Both the position numbers and the translations under genes were made by a program. The notes beneath the pieces are model-generated. The model did not search any database. It was not told the origin of the DNA and saw only the letters and a program-made list of their open reading frames with translations. Positions 25,701 through 32,744 of a DNA stretch of 64,000 bases are shown in pieces. The number at the start of each line of letters is the position of its first letter. The first letter of the stretch is position 1. This DNA is from Alphaproteobacteria bacterium. GTDB taxonomy: Bacteria > Pseudomonadota > Alphaproteobacteria > Sphingomonadales > Sphingomonadaceae. Location of the stretch: contig JAHJIJ010000011.1 of assembly GCA_018823325.1 (NCBI GenBank), forward strand, positions 231,330-295,329. The letters run 5' to 3'.

Positions 25701-26414
25701 CTTCGCTCCGACATCGATCACGCGCTTTTTGAAGCCCTCATCCGGCTACCGTTGGCAACAGCTGAGGCATTGCTGCAGGAGTATTGGGAGTCGGTATCGA
25801 CCTCGCCCGAGCTTGTTCAGGCCGCGCTCTATCTTGCGACCCCACCCTTGCTCCAACGTGCGGCAACGGCCATCGCTGCGTCGCCCAACCCCACCGAAAT
25901 ATTCAAGTTTCTGACAATGCACTTTGGGGTGAAACAACGAGGGCATCCTGGCCTTACGCGACCAGAACAGATTGTCGGCCTAGCCCCTTATTTTGATTTC
26001 ATTGAGGAAAAGGACCTCGACTGGTTGGCTGAGGGCTGCAACGCGGTTGGATGGTTCAATCTGCGGCGACGTTTGTTCGACCCAAAAATCCCCAACTCTT
26101 CGGAATGCTGGACCGAAGCGCGCCTTCCCGGTCTGTTTGACCGGTTGGCGGAAGAGAAACGCTTCGCCTCGCTCGACATCGAGCGCGTCTTGGAGACTGG
26201 CTTGTCATGGCCGGCGGTGGCTGCCGCGCTGAAAAATTGGATCAAGGAGCGGCCCCACGAGGACGCGCTTTGCCTTGCCGCTGAAATCTTAGAGGACAAC
26301 GCCCGGCGCGCTGATCTCGATATTCTTAGGGCTTGGCCCGGTAAGATGACGGACAAGGGACAAGCGCTGATTGCAAACACTGAATCTATCGTGCGACATC
26401 GGACGGTGGATTAA
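22788..26414 (+). CDS. Second large P-loop/STAND-type NTPase
   Basis: A 1208-residue protein three bases after the preceding gene. The N-terminal 170 residues contain PVDNIGFVRG, HLVAIHHTTAIERDLRAKWM and TIDIWSRVRLARVLDLDRIG, reminiscent of nuclease-like domains, but the expected acidic catalytic residue before HTT is His, so activity is doubtful. P-loop GESGSGKT is at about 225-232 and the Walker B-like strand LLLVIEDINHS near 294-303. The remainder is long and helical. It probably acts with the upstream NTPase as a two-component sensor/effector (inference). ATG 22788 is preferred over 22746, which lies inside the upstream gene. Confidence 0.68.
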   Translation: MDPRTIRALAEMTDEGRFEQMALAILHHAEPLCACLSQQGVNASGKTRASPVDNIGFVRGATPPHLVAIHHTTAIERDLRAKWMTEPSDVRSIRIGDIAKTAKIVAEERDRKPELAATLFLTTNREPDEKLVRDAVSLGAQFGITIDIWSRVRLARVLDLDRIGQSIRRTFLGIEQELLSPDLLSDLSRMSLGALAPPELSVSWIARDVDRQFLQSRRPVSFVIGESGSGKTVACLRAMTHWITAGGFALILSEDIIDTATSLSGAVLTGLRRLHPELADTPGALSLATATQPLLLVIEDINHSANPGRAIEKVARWAGDPVSDERRGVPAWRILCPVWPRFLNGLSEQSRRLVEPLLVQPKPFTEHDGIAALEVKAQMIGYPISTMAAYALSTALAHDPLLIGLHDLGTTSTADTVIADFVERSLLRCENRTGTPASELRVALVEMAKHMLQRRLLSPTWSDVSSWPSLHAQVDALRQLFAHGEIIRLEGSTARQKVGFRHDRVRDHLLVAAAAALHDAAALADDMITDPFLAEIFGSLLLDRLGERALVERVCAGSPLAIFHALKRAHHGTENRSTLTAIAAQWLAAVENRGRDKSALRAEMTVVLMDAEGPDIITLAKSFPDSTPHSRMARLRNGEIEAGVEDCLQRQFYNRAQWRERQIEHAKFTHATTLSDALSARLREPKIDGDVRAALLNLAGSMADPRLLPAISASWESDEARIDRLDDYLWAFAYCCTSENAEAVLRPICAAWGALPQERNGGMPSPRDDLADSGIRWSFERRPPGPAIDYLVKRGEQGDLEWQIYYLLHGVDHPAAVRFSIRAMAKARAKSEQWYYVNFRNGSDHWQRYADEFGIHMSAENRAWLREHWQNGSGDSHERIAAFDLWVSSWGDDDLGHMRAHQDDELLSDRILRRRLERGDADAIPLLLPKLQGEQQRYWWQFTRTVWSDDLTDALRDAFEQRAAQIAQSTDLRSDIDHALFEALIRLPLATAEALLQEYWESVSTSPELVQAALYLATPPLLQRAATAIAASPNPTEIFKFLTMHFGVKQRGHPGLTRPEQIVGLAPYFDFIEEKDLDWLAEGCNAVGWFNLRRRLFDPKIPNSSECWTEARLPGLFDRLAEEKRFASLDIERVLETGLSWPAVAAALKNWIKERPHEDALCLAAEILEDNARRADLDILRAWPGKMTDKGQALIANTESIVRHRTVD

Positions 26415-27009
26415 TCATACCGGGACGCCTGACAGTATCCCGGCGCGACTGCGGAAAAATGCCTGCGCGTCGCCAAGCCTTATCGAGCGCTGCCAATGAA
26501 GGGTGCGATACCATCGAAAACAAGCGATTTGGTCAGAAAATCAGTGATTACCCGGTGATTACTTCTACTACAAACCCTCACAGAATGGAGTAAATTTCCT
26601 TTATTTATCCATATCTTAATGGATTTTAATACCTATAGTGTGGTATTTCCGGTATCGCCGGAAGCCTGAATAACCAAATAGGTAAATTTTATTTGACAGC
26701 GTCACGCTGTTTGGTTAGAGGAAGGCATCATCGCAATTCGACTCGTTTAACGGCGCGGTGCTTCGAAGCCACCTCGGCAGGGCTGAAGGATCAGCTTTGC
26801 AGATTGATCGTTCATGACCGCCAGCAAAGGTCAGCGCGCTGGTCTGGCGCGTCATTGCATTGATGTTTCGACAATCCGGCGGCGTGCGGGCGCGCGCCGT
26901 CTGCGAGGACTCGGCTCGTCCCGTTTCGGGAACGTACGGATTCGCTTGCTATTGTCTCATATCAGGCACAGCATGATCGTCCCATGAAGCTGTCCGGGAG
27001 CTTCCACGG
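26415..27009. other. AT-rich 595-bp gap at the island/GTA boundary
   Basis: No supportable gene. Within it are a direct repeat GTGATTAC (26544-26551, 26555-26562), a markedly AT-rich tract (26580-26700), a TTCCGG/CCGGAA hairpin near 26647-26663 and a promoter-like TTGACA (26693-26698) with TAGAGG 17 nt downstream, oriented towards the LuxR gene. Low GC and lack of genes suggest a junction of the foreign block, but no attachment-site repeat could be demonstrated. Confidence 0.45.
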
Positions 27010-27717
27010 GTGAACGATATTTTGGAGAAGATTGCTGAGGCTCCCAGCCTGCCGCTGCTCTGGCGGCGGATGACTCGCTATTACGCTCGCAACGGTTTTG
27101 GGGCGGTGAGCTACTACTGGGTGAAGTCGGGCACCAACATGCCTGCAACGATGCCCCTGCAGTACGGCTTTTCGAAGAAAGAAGTCGCGCTCTACGCCTC
27201 TTTCGATTTTCAGCGGCTCGATATCGTGCCACGCGCGGCGCTGGCGGCGGGGATTGCGATCCGCTGGCGAGACGCCTGGGCCAACACGGAACTGACAGCG
27301 GAAGAACGAGCCTTTCTGGAGGCTATGCAATCCATCGATTTCGAGGATGGCTATTCGTTGCCCTGCTATGGTCCCGGCAACCGCAACGCTGTGGTCGGCC
27401 TTGGCAAGATCAAGCCGGACGCGGACCTCAGCCATGAGCATCTGATCCAGATGCACTTCGCCGCGCAATCGGCACATCTGCGGATCTGCCGGATGTTCTC
27501 CGAGGATGGGGTGCGTGATCGCCAGCTTTCGGCGCGGGAGAAAGAAATCCTGCACTGGGTCGCGCGCGGCAAGAGCAACAATGTGATTGCCGAAATTCTG
27601 GAGATCTCACCGGGGACGGTGGATACCTATATGCGGCGGATCTACGAGAAGCTGGAGGTCTCCGACCGGACGTCTGCAGCGGTGAAAGGTGTGGGGATGG
27701 GATTGATCGCGGCTTGA
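27010..27717 (+). CDS. LuxR-family solo regulator (autoinducer-binding plus HTH)
   Basis: A 235-residue protein, the usual LuxR length. The N-terminal 165 residues match an autoinducer-binding domain (YWVKSGTNMP, FSKKEVALYASFDFQRLDIV, IDFEDGYSLPCYGPGNRNAV). The C-terminal HTH shows LSAREKEILHWVARGKSNNVIAEILEI split by the GTVDTYMRRIYEKL recognition helix. No luxI-type synthase is nearby, so it is a solo. It starts at GTG 27010 and lies directly upstream of the GTA-like cluster on the same strand. GTA production in Rhodobacter is under quorum-sensing control, which makes this placement notable. Confidence 0.88.
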   Translation: MNDILEKIAEAPSLPLLWRRMTRYYARNGFGAVSYYWVKSGTNMPATMPLQYGFSKKEVALYASFDFQRLDIVPRAALAAGIAIRWRDAWANTELTAEERAFLEAMQSIDFEDGYSLPCYGPGNRNAVVGLGKIKPDADLSHEHLIQMHFAAQSAHLRICRMFSEDGVRDRQLSAREKEILHWVARGKSNNVIAEILEISPGTVDTYMRRIYEKLEVSDRTSAAVKGVGMGLIAA

Positions 27718-27755
27718 GGGCTGGAGAGTCGCCGGCTTGCGCTTGCTCCCTCCCT

Positions 27756-27851
27756 GCCGTTCGCCTTGAGCTTGTCGAAGGGCTGTTCTTCTTCTCGTTC
27801 GTTGAGAAAAGGAAAAGCGGTCCTTCGACAAGCTCAGGACGAACGAGGATC
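27756..27851. repeat. REP-like inverted repeat
   Basis: Two near-complementary arms, one reading CTTGAGCTTGTCGAAGG and the other CCTTCGACAAGCTCAGGAC, separated by about 35 bp. The same motif recurs at 54254-54341. Such palindromes are widespread extragenic repeats in sphingomonads. Confidence 0.75.
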
Positions 27852-27901
27852 TAAGCGTGACATGACGGTGCGCTGAAGAACTACAATCGAGATCGAGTTA
27901 C

Positions 27902-27933
27902 AGCCGCCGCTCCCCGTGAGCCGGCGGCTTTTT
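27902..27933 (+). terminator. Rho-independent terminator before the portal gene
   Basis: AGCCGCCG (27902-27909) pairs with CGGCGGCT (27922-27929) around a 12-nt loop and is followed by TTTTT. It ends 24 nt before the portal start, so the head/tail cluster needs a promoter of its own or read-through. Confidence 0.7.
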
Positions 27934-27957
27934 CATGTCTGCCAAGGAGACGATCAG

Positions 27958-29103
27958 GTGAGATGGTTTGGACGAAAAGCTGCGGCGGCTCCGGCGCGGC
28001 CGCCGCTGGCGCGCGCCTGGTTAGGGCTGGGGTGGGCCGGGGCGGGCGATTGGCCGCAAAGCTATGAAGCGCAGCTCAAGGCGGGTGTGCTCGCCAATCC
28101 GGTGGCGCAGCGCGCGGTGCGGCTGGTCAGTGAGGCTGCGGGCAGTGCGGCGCTGCATGCCATGGCGGCGCGGACCCAGGATGCGGAGGCGGCGTTGGCG
28201 CTGCTGCGGCAGCGGGTGGCGGGACAGAGCCTAATCGAAACGCTGGCTGCGCATGTGCTGCTCCACGGCAATGGCTACGCGCAGATCGGCCATGGCGCGG
28301 ACGGATTGCCCGCGCGCCTCTATGCGCTGCGGCCTGACCGCGTGGCGATTGAGCAGGATGCTGCGGGCTGGCCGGTCGCCTATCGCTACCGGGCTGGGGA
28401 GAGCGAGGTGCGCTATGCGAGCGAGGACGCGGCGGGGCGCACGGCAATCATCCATGTAAAGGCGATCAATCCCGCCGATGATCATTATGGCCTTGGGTGC
28501 CTGGGCGCGGCGGCAGGTGCAGTGGCGATCCACAATGCGGCGACGCAATGGAACAAGGCCTTGCTCGACAATGCGGCGCGGCCCTCCGGGGCGCTCCTTT
28601 ATGCGCCGGGCGACGGCAGCGTGCTGGCACCGGAACAGTTCGCGCGGTTGAAGGAAGAGCTGGAGAGCGCGTTTCAAGGAGCTGAGAATGCCGGACGGCC
28701 GATGCTGCTGGAAGGCGGCCTCAGTTGGCAATCAATGAGCCTCTCGCCCAACGAGATGGATTTCGTGGAATTGAAGGCAGCGGCGGCACGGGACATCGCT
28801 CTGGCCTTCGGCGTGCCGCCGGTGTTGATCGGGATGCCGGGCGACAGCACTTACGCCAACTATCGCGAGGCCAACAAGGCGCTCTGGCGGCAGACCGTGC
28901 TGCCGTTGCTCGCAAAGCTGCTTGGCGCGCTGGGGCAGGGGCTACGCGATTTCTGGCCGGAACTGACGCTGGATGTCGATCTCAACCGGCTGCCGGCCCT
29001 GGCCGAGGACCGGATGCTGCTCTGGGATCGCGTGGAGAAGGCCGACTTTCTCTCGACCGAGGAGAAGCGCACAATGCTGGGGCTGGATGCCAGCCGGGTA
29101 TGA
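27958..29103 (+). CDS. Phage portal protein (HK97 family, GTA g3-like)
   Basis: A 381-residue portal of the HK97/GTA type. Signatures include YEAQLKAGVLANPVAQRAV near the start, HVLLHGNGYAQI, VIHVKAINPADDHYGLGC, LLYAPGDGSVLAPEQFARLK and FGVPPVLIGMPGDSTYANYR. It would form the dodecameric ring through which DNA enters the capsid. GTG 27958 is chosen because AAGGAG lies nine bases upstream. The terminase large subunit, normally the gene before it, is absent; a terminator and LuxR gene occupy that place. The stop overlaps the protease start (ATGA). Confidence 0.9.
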   Translation: MRWFGRKAAAAPARPPLARAWLGLGWAGAGDWPQSYEAQLKAGVLANPVAQRAVRLVSEAAGSAALHAMAARTQDAEAALALLRQRVAGQSLIETLAAHVLLHGNGYAQIGHGADGLPARLYALRPDRVAIEQDAAGWPVAYRYRAGESEVRYASEDAAGRTAIIHVKAINPADDHYGLGCLGAAAGAVAIHNAATQWNKALLDNAARPSGALLYAPGDGSVLAPEQFARLKEELESAFQGAENAGRPMLLEGGLSWQSMSLSPNEMDFVELKAAAARDIALAFGVPPVLIGMPGDSTYANYREANKALWRQTVLPLLAKLLGALGQGLRDFWPELTLDVDLNRLPALAEDRMLLWDRVEKADFLSTEEKRTMLGLDASRV

Positions 29104-29515
29104 GCGCGCAGGGTGGGCCGGTTCGGTTCGCGGGCTATGCGGCGATCTTCAACCGGCTGGATCAGGGCGGCGACATTATTGCGCCGGGCGCGTTTGCGGC
29201 GAGCCTGTCCCGGAGTGGAGGGCGGGGGCTGCCATTGCTGTGGCAGCATCGCGCGGGCGCGGTGATCGGGCATATCGAGCGGGTCGAAGAAGACGTACGA
29301 GGGCTGCGCGTGATCGGGTCGATCAGCGCTGCCGACGCGACCGGGCGGCAGGCGGGCGCGATGCTGCGCGCGGCGCGGTGTCGTTCGGTTACCGGGTGAT
29401 GGCGGCGCAGGGAGGGCGACCCCGCAGATTGGAGGCGCTCGATCTGGTGGAGGTGAGCCTCGTTTCGCACCCGATGCAACCGCTGGCGCGGGTGCATGCG
29501 GTGGAGTCGGGGTGA
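29100..29515 (+). pseudogene. Prohead protease (GTA g4-like), frameshifted
   Basis: The frame from ATG 29100 reads MSAQGGPVRFAGYAAIFNRL and LPLLWQHRAGAVIGHIERV, a typical HK97-type prohead protease, then goes out of frame after ATGRQAGAMLRA and stops at 29399. The rest continues in the +1-shifted frame as AVSFGYRVMAAQ, RRLEALDLVEVSLVSHPMQP, ending at 29515. Adding one base in the GC-rich run at about 29366-29378 would restore a 138-residue protein. This is either a true inactivating deletion or a sequencing error; the context does not look like a classic slippery site. Confidence 0.75.
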
Positions 29516-29541
29516 GATCGCTTCAGAGACAGCTGATTTCG

Positions 29542-29569
29542 AGGGGCCTCTTCGGCCCCTTTTTCTTTT
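29542..29569 (+). terminator. Hairpin with T-tract between protease and capsid genes
   Basis: AGGGGCC (29542-29548) pairs with GGCCCCT (29554-29560), five-base loop, followed by TTTTCTTTT. It ends 20 nt before the capsid start codon, leaving no room for a promoter after it, so it may act as an attenuator or processing barrier. Confidence 0.75.
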
Positions 29570-29589
29570 CAACGCAGGAGACTGACGCA

Positions 29590-30741
29590 ATGCAGGATGT
29601 GCAAACCAAGGGTCTGGAGGAGAGCTTCGACGCGATCCTGCAGACGGACCGGCTGATGGGCATGGAGGCGCGGATGGACGCCTTCGACGAAGCCTTGCGC
29701 AAGCAGGCGGATCGGGCGGCGGCGCTGGCGGGGCGGCCGCCGCTCGATGGCGCCAAGGGAGGCGAGAGCGACCCGGCCCGTGCGGCGTTCACTGAGCGCT
29801 ATCTGCGCCGCGGAATCGAGGCCGGGGTGGAGCTCAAGAGTTTCTCCGGCGCCACGGGCGGGAGCGGCGGCTACGCCGTGCCGCGCGAGATCGACCAGAT
29901 GATCGAGACGGCGCTCAAGTCCATCTCGCCGATCCGCGCGGTCGCCAATGTCGTGCGCACCGGCTCGGCGGGCTATCGCAAGCTGGTGACGACCGGCGGC
30001 GTGGTTTCCGGCTGGGCAGCGGAGACGGCCGCGCGGCCTGAAACCGCGACGCCGACCTTCCAGGAAATCGCGCCGCCTTCGGGCGAGCTTTACGCCAATC
30101 CCTCGGCCAGCCAGGCCATGCTGGAGGACGCGCAGTTCGACGTGGAGCGCTGGCTGGCGGACGAGATTGCGCGCGAGTTCGCGCGGGCGGAAGGCGCCGC
30201 GTTCATCAACGGCGACGGCACCAGCAAGCCCAAGGGCTTCCTGACCTATGCCACCACCAATCAGGCCGACAGCGCGCGCTCGTTCGGATCGCTGCAATAT
30301 GTCGCCTCCGGGGCGGCAGGCGGCTTTCCGGCCAGCAATCCGCAGGACCGGCTGATCGACCTCGTCCAGTCGTTGCGCGCGCCTTATCGGCAGGGCGCGG
30401 TGTTCGTGATGAACGCGGCGACACTGGCCACGATCCGCAAGTTCAAGACGAGCGACGGCGCCTTCCTCTGGCAGCCGAGCCTCACCGCCGGCCAGCCGGC
30501 GACGCTGCTCGGCTATCCGGTGATCGAGGCCGAAGACATGCCGGACATCGCCGCCAACAGCCTCTCCATCGCCTTCGGTAACTTTGCTCATGGCTATGTG
30601 ATTGCCGAGCGCAACGAGACGAGCATCCTGCGCGACCCGTTCACCAACAAGCCTTTCGTCCACTTTTACGCAGTGAAGCGGATCGGCGGGGCAGTGGCGA
30701 ACAGCGAAGCGATCAAGCTCATGAAGTTCGCCGCCTCCTAG
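29590..30741 (+). CDS. Phage major capsid protein (HK97 fold, GTA g5-like)
   Basis: A 383-residue capsid protein. An N-terminal delta-like helical region (about 1-75) with a KQADRAAALAGRPP segment precedes the HK97 core: GGYAVPREIDQMIETALKS, SPIRAVANVVRTGSAGYRKL, FINGDGTSKPKGFL, VFVMNAATLATIRKFK and FAHGYVIAERNETSILRDPF. It is closely related to GTA g5 proteins. The ATG at 29590 has GCAGGAG upstream. Processing of the N-terminus would need the protease, whose gene is frameshifted. Confidence 0.92.
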   Translation: MQDVQTKGLEESFDAILQTDRLMGMEARMDAFDEALRKQADRAAALAGRPPLDGAKGGESDPARAAFTERYLRRGIEAGVELKSFSGATGGSGGYAVPREIDQMIETALKSISPIRAVANVVRTGSAGYRKLVTTGGVVSGWAAETAARPETATPTFQEIAPPSGELYANPSASQAMLEDAQFDVERWLADEIAREFARAEGAAFINGDGTSKPKGFLTYATTNQADSARSFGSLQYVASGAAGGFPASNPQDRLIDLVQSLRAPYRQGAVFVMNAATLATIRKFKTSDGAFLWQPSLTAGQPATLLGYPVIEAEDMPDIAANSLSIAFGNFAHGYVIAERNETSILRDPFTNKPFVHFYAVKRIGGAVANSEAIKLMKFAAS

Positions 30742-30761
30742 GGCGCTGCGAACGACTGAGC

Positions 30762-30804
30762 GGCGCCATGCCGGTTTCTCCCCGCCGGCATGGCGCCATT
30801 TTCT
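30762..30804 (+). terminator. Strong rho-independent terminator after the capsid gene
   Basis: A perfect 13-bp stem (GGCGCCATGCCGG at 30762-30774 with its complement at 30785-30797) around a 10-base loop, followed by ATTTTCT. It separates the capsid gene from the connector gene. Confidence 0.85.
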
Positions 30805-30831
30805 GGCGAGACTTCAAGGGCGGCTGCGAAC

Positions 30832-31371
30832 ATGACCGTGACGATTGAAAAGGGCGGACCGCTCGCGGTGCCGCTCGAGGATCTGAAGCGCTATCTGGGC
30901 ATCAGCCTGGCGGACGAGGACGCGGCGCTCACCGACCTGCTGCGCGCGGCGAGCGAGGCGGTGGAGCGCTACCTCGGCCTCATGCTGATCGCGCGAAGCG
31001 TGAGCGAAGTGCGGCCGGCCAGCAGCGCGTGGGGCCGGCTGACGATGGCGCCGGTGCGCGCCATTGGTGCCGTGGAAGGACTGCCGGCCGATGGCGCGGC
31101 CTTTGCGTTGCCGGTGGAGGCCTATGCCATCGACATCGACGGGCAGGGCATCGGCCTCGTGCGCGTGCTCAATCCCGGATCGGCGGGGCGCATTCGGGCG
31201 AGCTATCAGGCCGGGATGGCGGTGGCGACGGACGAGGTGCCGGACACGATCCAGCATGCGATCGTCCGCTTGGCGGGCGAGTGGCATGCGCGGCGCGAGG
31301 GGCTGGAGAGTGAATTGCCGGCCTCCGTCGCGGCGCTGCTGCGGCCCTGGCGGCGGATGGTGCTGGCATGA
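30832..31371 (+). CDS. Head-tail connector (GTA g6-like)
   Basis: A 179-residue protein of the phage gp6/phiE125 gp8 type. It has PLEDLKRYLGISLADEDAAL, LLRAASEAVERYLGLML and a C-terminal DTIQHAIVRLAGEWHARREG. Such proteins sit under the portal. The ATG at 30832 is chosen because the upstream in-frame ATG lies inside the terminator. It overlaps the next gene by four bases, so the head-closure gene usually found between these two (g7) is not present. Confidence 0.85.
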   Translation: MTVTIEKGGPLAVPLEDLKRYLGISLADEDAALTDLLRAASEAVERYLGLMLIARSVSEVRPASSAWGRLTMAPVRAIGAVEGLPADGAAFALPVEAYAIDIDGQGIGLVRVLNPGSAGRIRASYQAGMAVATDEVPDTIQHAIVRLAGEWHARREGLESELPASVAALLRPWRRMVLA

Positions 31372-31775
31372 GCGGCGAGATGGCGGTGCGCGGCGCGGTC
31401 CTCACGGCGCTGCGGAGCGATGCCGCGCTCATGAACCTGGTCAATCTGGTGAGTGACGGCGAGCCGCTGAAGGCGAGCCCGCCCTGGCTCCAGCTCGGCG
31501 AGGCAGTGGCAAGCGGCTGGGGCGCGCGCGGCGTGAGCGGCCTGGCCTTGCGCCTGCCGATCCAGCTCGTCGTGCGCGGTGACGACCTTGCCCGCGTGAC
31601 CGACGTGCTGGCGCGCGTGGACGCGGTGCTGGCCGGGATCGATGGCGATCTGGGCGGCGATGCGGGAGATTGGCGGATCACCAGCCTGCGCTTCGAGCGC
31701 TCGCGCATCCTGCGCGGCCGCACGGCGTGGCGCGCGAGTGTCGATTATGCCGCGCGGGCGGCGCGGGTGAACTGA
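31368..31775 (+). CDS. DUF3168 tail-terminator-like protein (GTA g8-like)
   Basis: A 135-residue DUF3168 protein: AVLTALRSDAALMNLVNLVS near the start, then LQLGEAVASGWGARGVSG, VVRGDDLARVTDVLARVDAV and RFERSRILRGRTAWRASVDY. DUF3168 proteins resemble tail-completion or terminator proteins of siphophages. Start overlaps the stop of the connector gene (ATGA). Confidence 0.87.
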   Translation: MSGEMAVRGAVLTALRSDAALMNLVNLVSDGEPLKASPPWLQLGEAVASGWGARGVSGLALRLPIQLVVRGDDLARVTDVLARVDAVLAGIDGDLGGDAGDWRITSLRFERSRILRGRTAWRASVDYAARAARVN

Positions 31776-31804
31776 CGACAAATTTCTTCGAAAGGATCAA
31801 GACG

Positions 31805-32212
31805 ATGGCAGTGGAGAAGGGCAGCGCGTTTCTGCTCAAGATCGGCAATGGCGGCGCGCCGGTGAGTTATGCGACGGTGGCGGGGCTGCGCGCGACGCAG
31901 CTCTCCGTGAATGGCGAGGCCGTGAACATCACCTCCAAGGATTCCGGCGGGTGGCGCGAGCTGCTGCCGGGCGCGGGGGTGCGCTCGGTGAGCGTCTCGG
32001 GCTCGGGGATCTTCACCGGATCGGCGGCGGAGACACGGCTGCGCAATCATGCGCTCGCCGGTGCCATCGACGATTATGAGCTAAGCTTCGAGAGCGGCGA
32101 GAAGCTGCGCGGGCGCTTCCTCGTCACCCGGCTGGACTATGCCGGCGATTATAACGGCGAGCGCACCTACACGCTGGCGCTCGAAAGCTCCGGCGTGGTG
32201 AGCGCGCTATGA
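31805..32212 (+). CDS. Phage major tail protein (TP901-1 family, GTA g9-like)
   Basis: A 135-residue tube protein: MAVEKGSAFLLKIGNG, VNITSKDSGGWRELLPGAG, VSVSGSGIFTGSAAET and RFLVTRLDYAGDYNGERTYT. This is the typical composition of the TP901-1-type major tail protein used by GTAs. The ATG at 31805 follows AAAGGATCAAG. It overlaps the next gene (ATGA at 32209). Confidence 0.9.
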   Translation: MAVEKGSAFLLKIGNGGAPVSYATVAGLRATQLSVNGEAVNITSKDSGGWRELLPGAGVRSVSVSGSGIFTGSAAETRLRNHALAGAIDDYELSFESGEKLRGRFLVTRLDYAGDYNGERTYTLALESSGVVSAL

Positions 32213-32538
32213 GCGGAGGCGTGGAGCGCGGGGCGAACGAAGCACGCGGGGAAGCAACGATCCTGATCGGCGCGCACTGCCTGCTGGTGCGGCCGAGCTT
32301 TGCGGCGCTGGTCGCGGCGGAAGGCGAGACCGGGCCGTTGCTGGCGCTGGTCGAGCGGGCAGCGGAGGGCCGGGTGACGCTGGCCGAGATCGAGGCAGTG
32401 CTCTGGCATTGCCTGGCCGAGCGCCCCGAAGGCATGGCACGCGCAGAGTTGGGCGCCGCGCTGGTGGCGCAGGGCATCGGCGCGGCGCTGCCGGCGCTGC
32501 GCATGATCCTGCGGCAGCTGGTGGAAGGCGGATCGTGA
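32209..32538 (+). CDS. GTA gp10-like tail assembly protein
   Basis: A 109-residue protein of the gene-transfer-agent gp10 family: EATILIGAHCLLVRPSFAAL, VERAAEGRVTLAEIEAVLWH and LPALRMILRQLVEGGS. It occupies the position of GTA g10 between the major tail protein and the small chaperone, and is thought to assist tail assembly. Both ends overlap neighbours by four bases. Confidence 0.83.
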   Translation: MSGGVERGANEARGEATILIGAHCLLVRPSFAALVAAEGETGPLLALVERAAEGRVTLAEIEAVLWHCLAERPEGMARAELGAALVAQGIGAALPALRMILRQLVEGGS

Positions 32539-32744
32539 CCAGGACGTCCTTCGCAGAGGTGGCGCGGACGTTGGCCGGGCAAGCCGGGCTGCTGCTCGGC
32601 TGGCGGCCCGACGACTTCTGGCGCGCCACGCCGTCCGAGCTGGCGGACGCGCTGGGCGCCCTGCGCGATCTGGCGGCGCCCCCTGCCGCGGCCTTCGACC
32701 GGGCGGTCATGACCCGAATGATGGAGATGCATCCCGATGGATGA
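32535..32744 (+). CDS. Small phage tail assembly chaperone (rcc01693-like)
   Basis: A 69-residue protein starting GTG 32535 (VTRTSFAEVARTLAGQAGLL). GWRPDDFWRATPSELADALG is the hallmark of the rcc01693/Phage_TAC_6 chaperone family (g10.1). It overlaps both g10-like and tape-measure genes. Confidence 0.85.
   Translation: MTRTSFAEVARTLAGQAGLLLGWRPDDFWRATPSELADALGALRDLAAPPAAAFDRAVMTRMMEMHPDG

Noticed and set aside
26459..26593. 44-codon open frame in the gap after the second NTPase gene
   Set aside because: No ribosome-binding site, no recognisable pattern, and in the AT-rich junction; not enough to call a gene.
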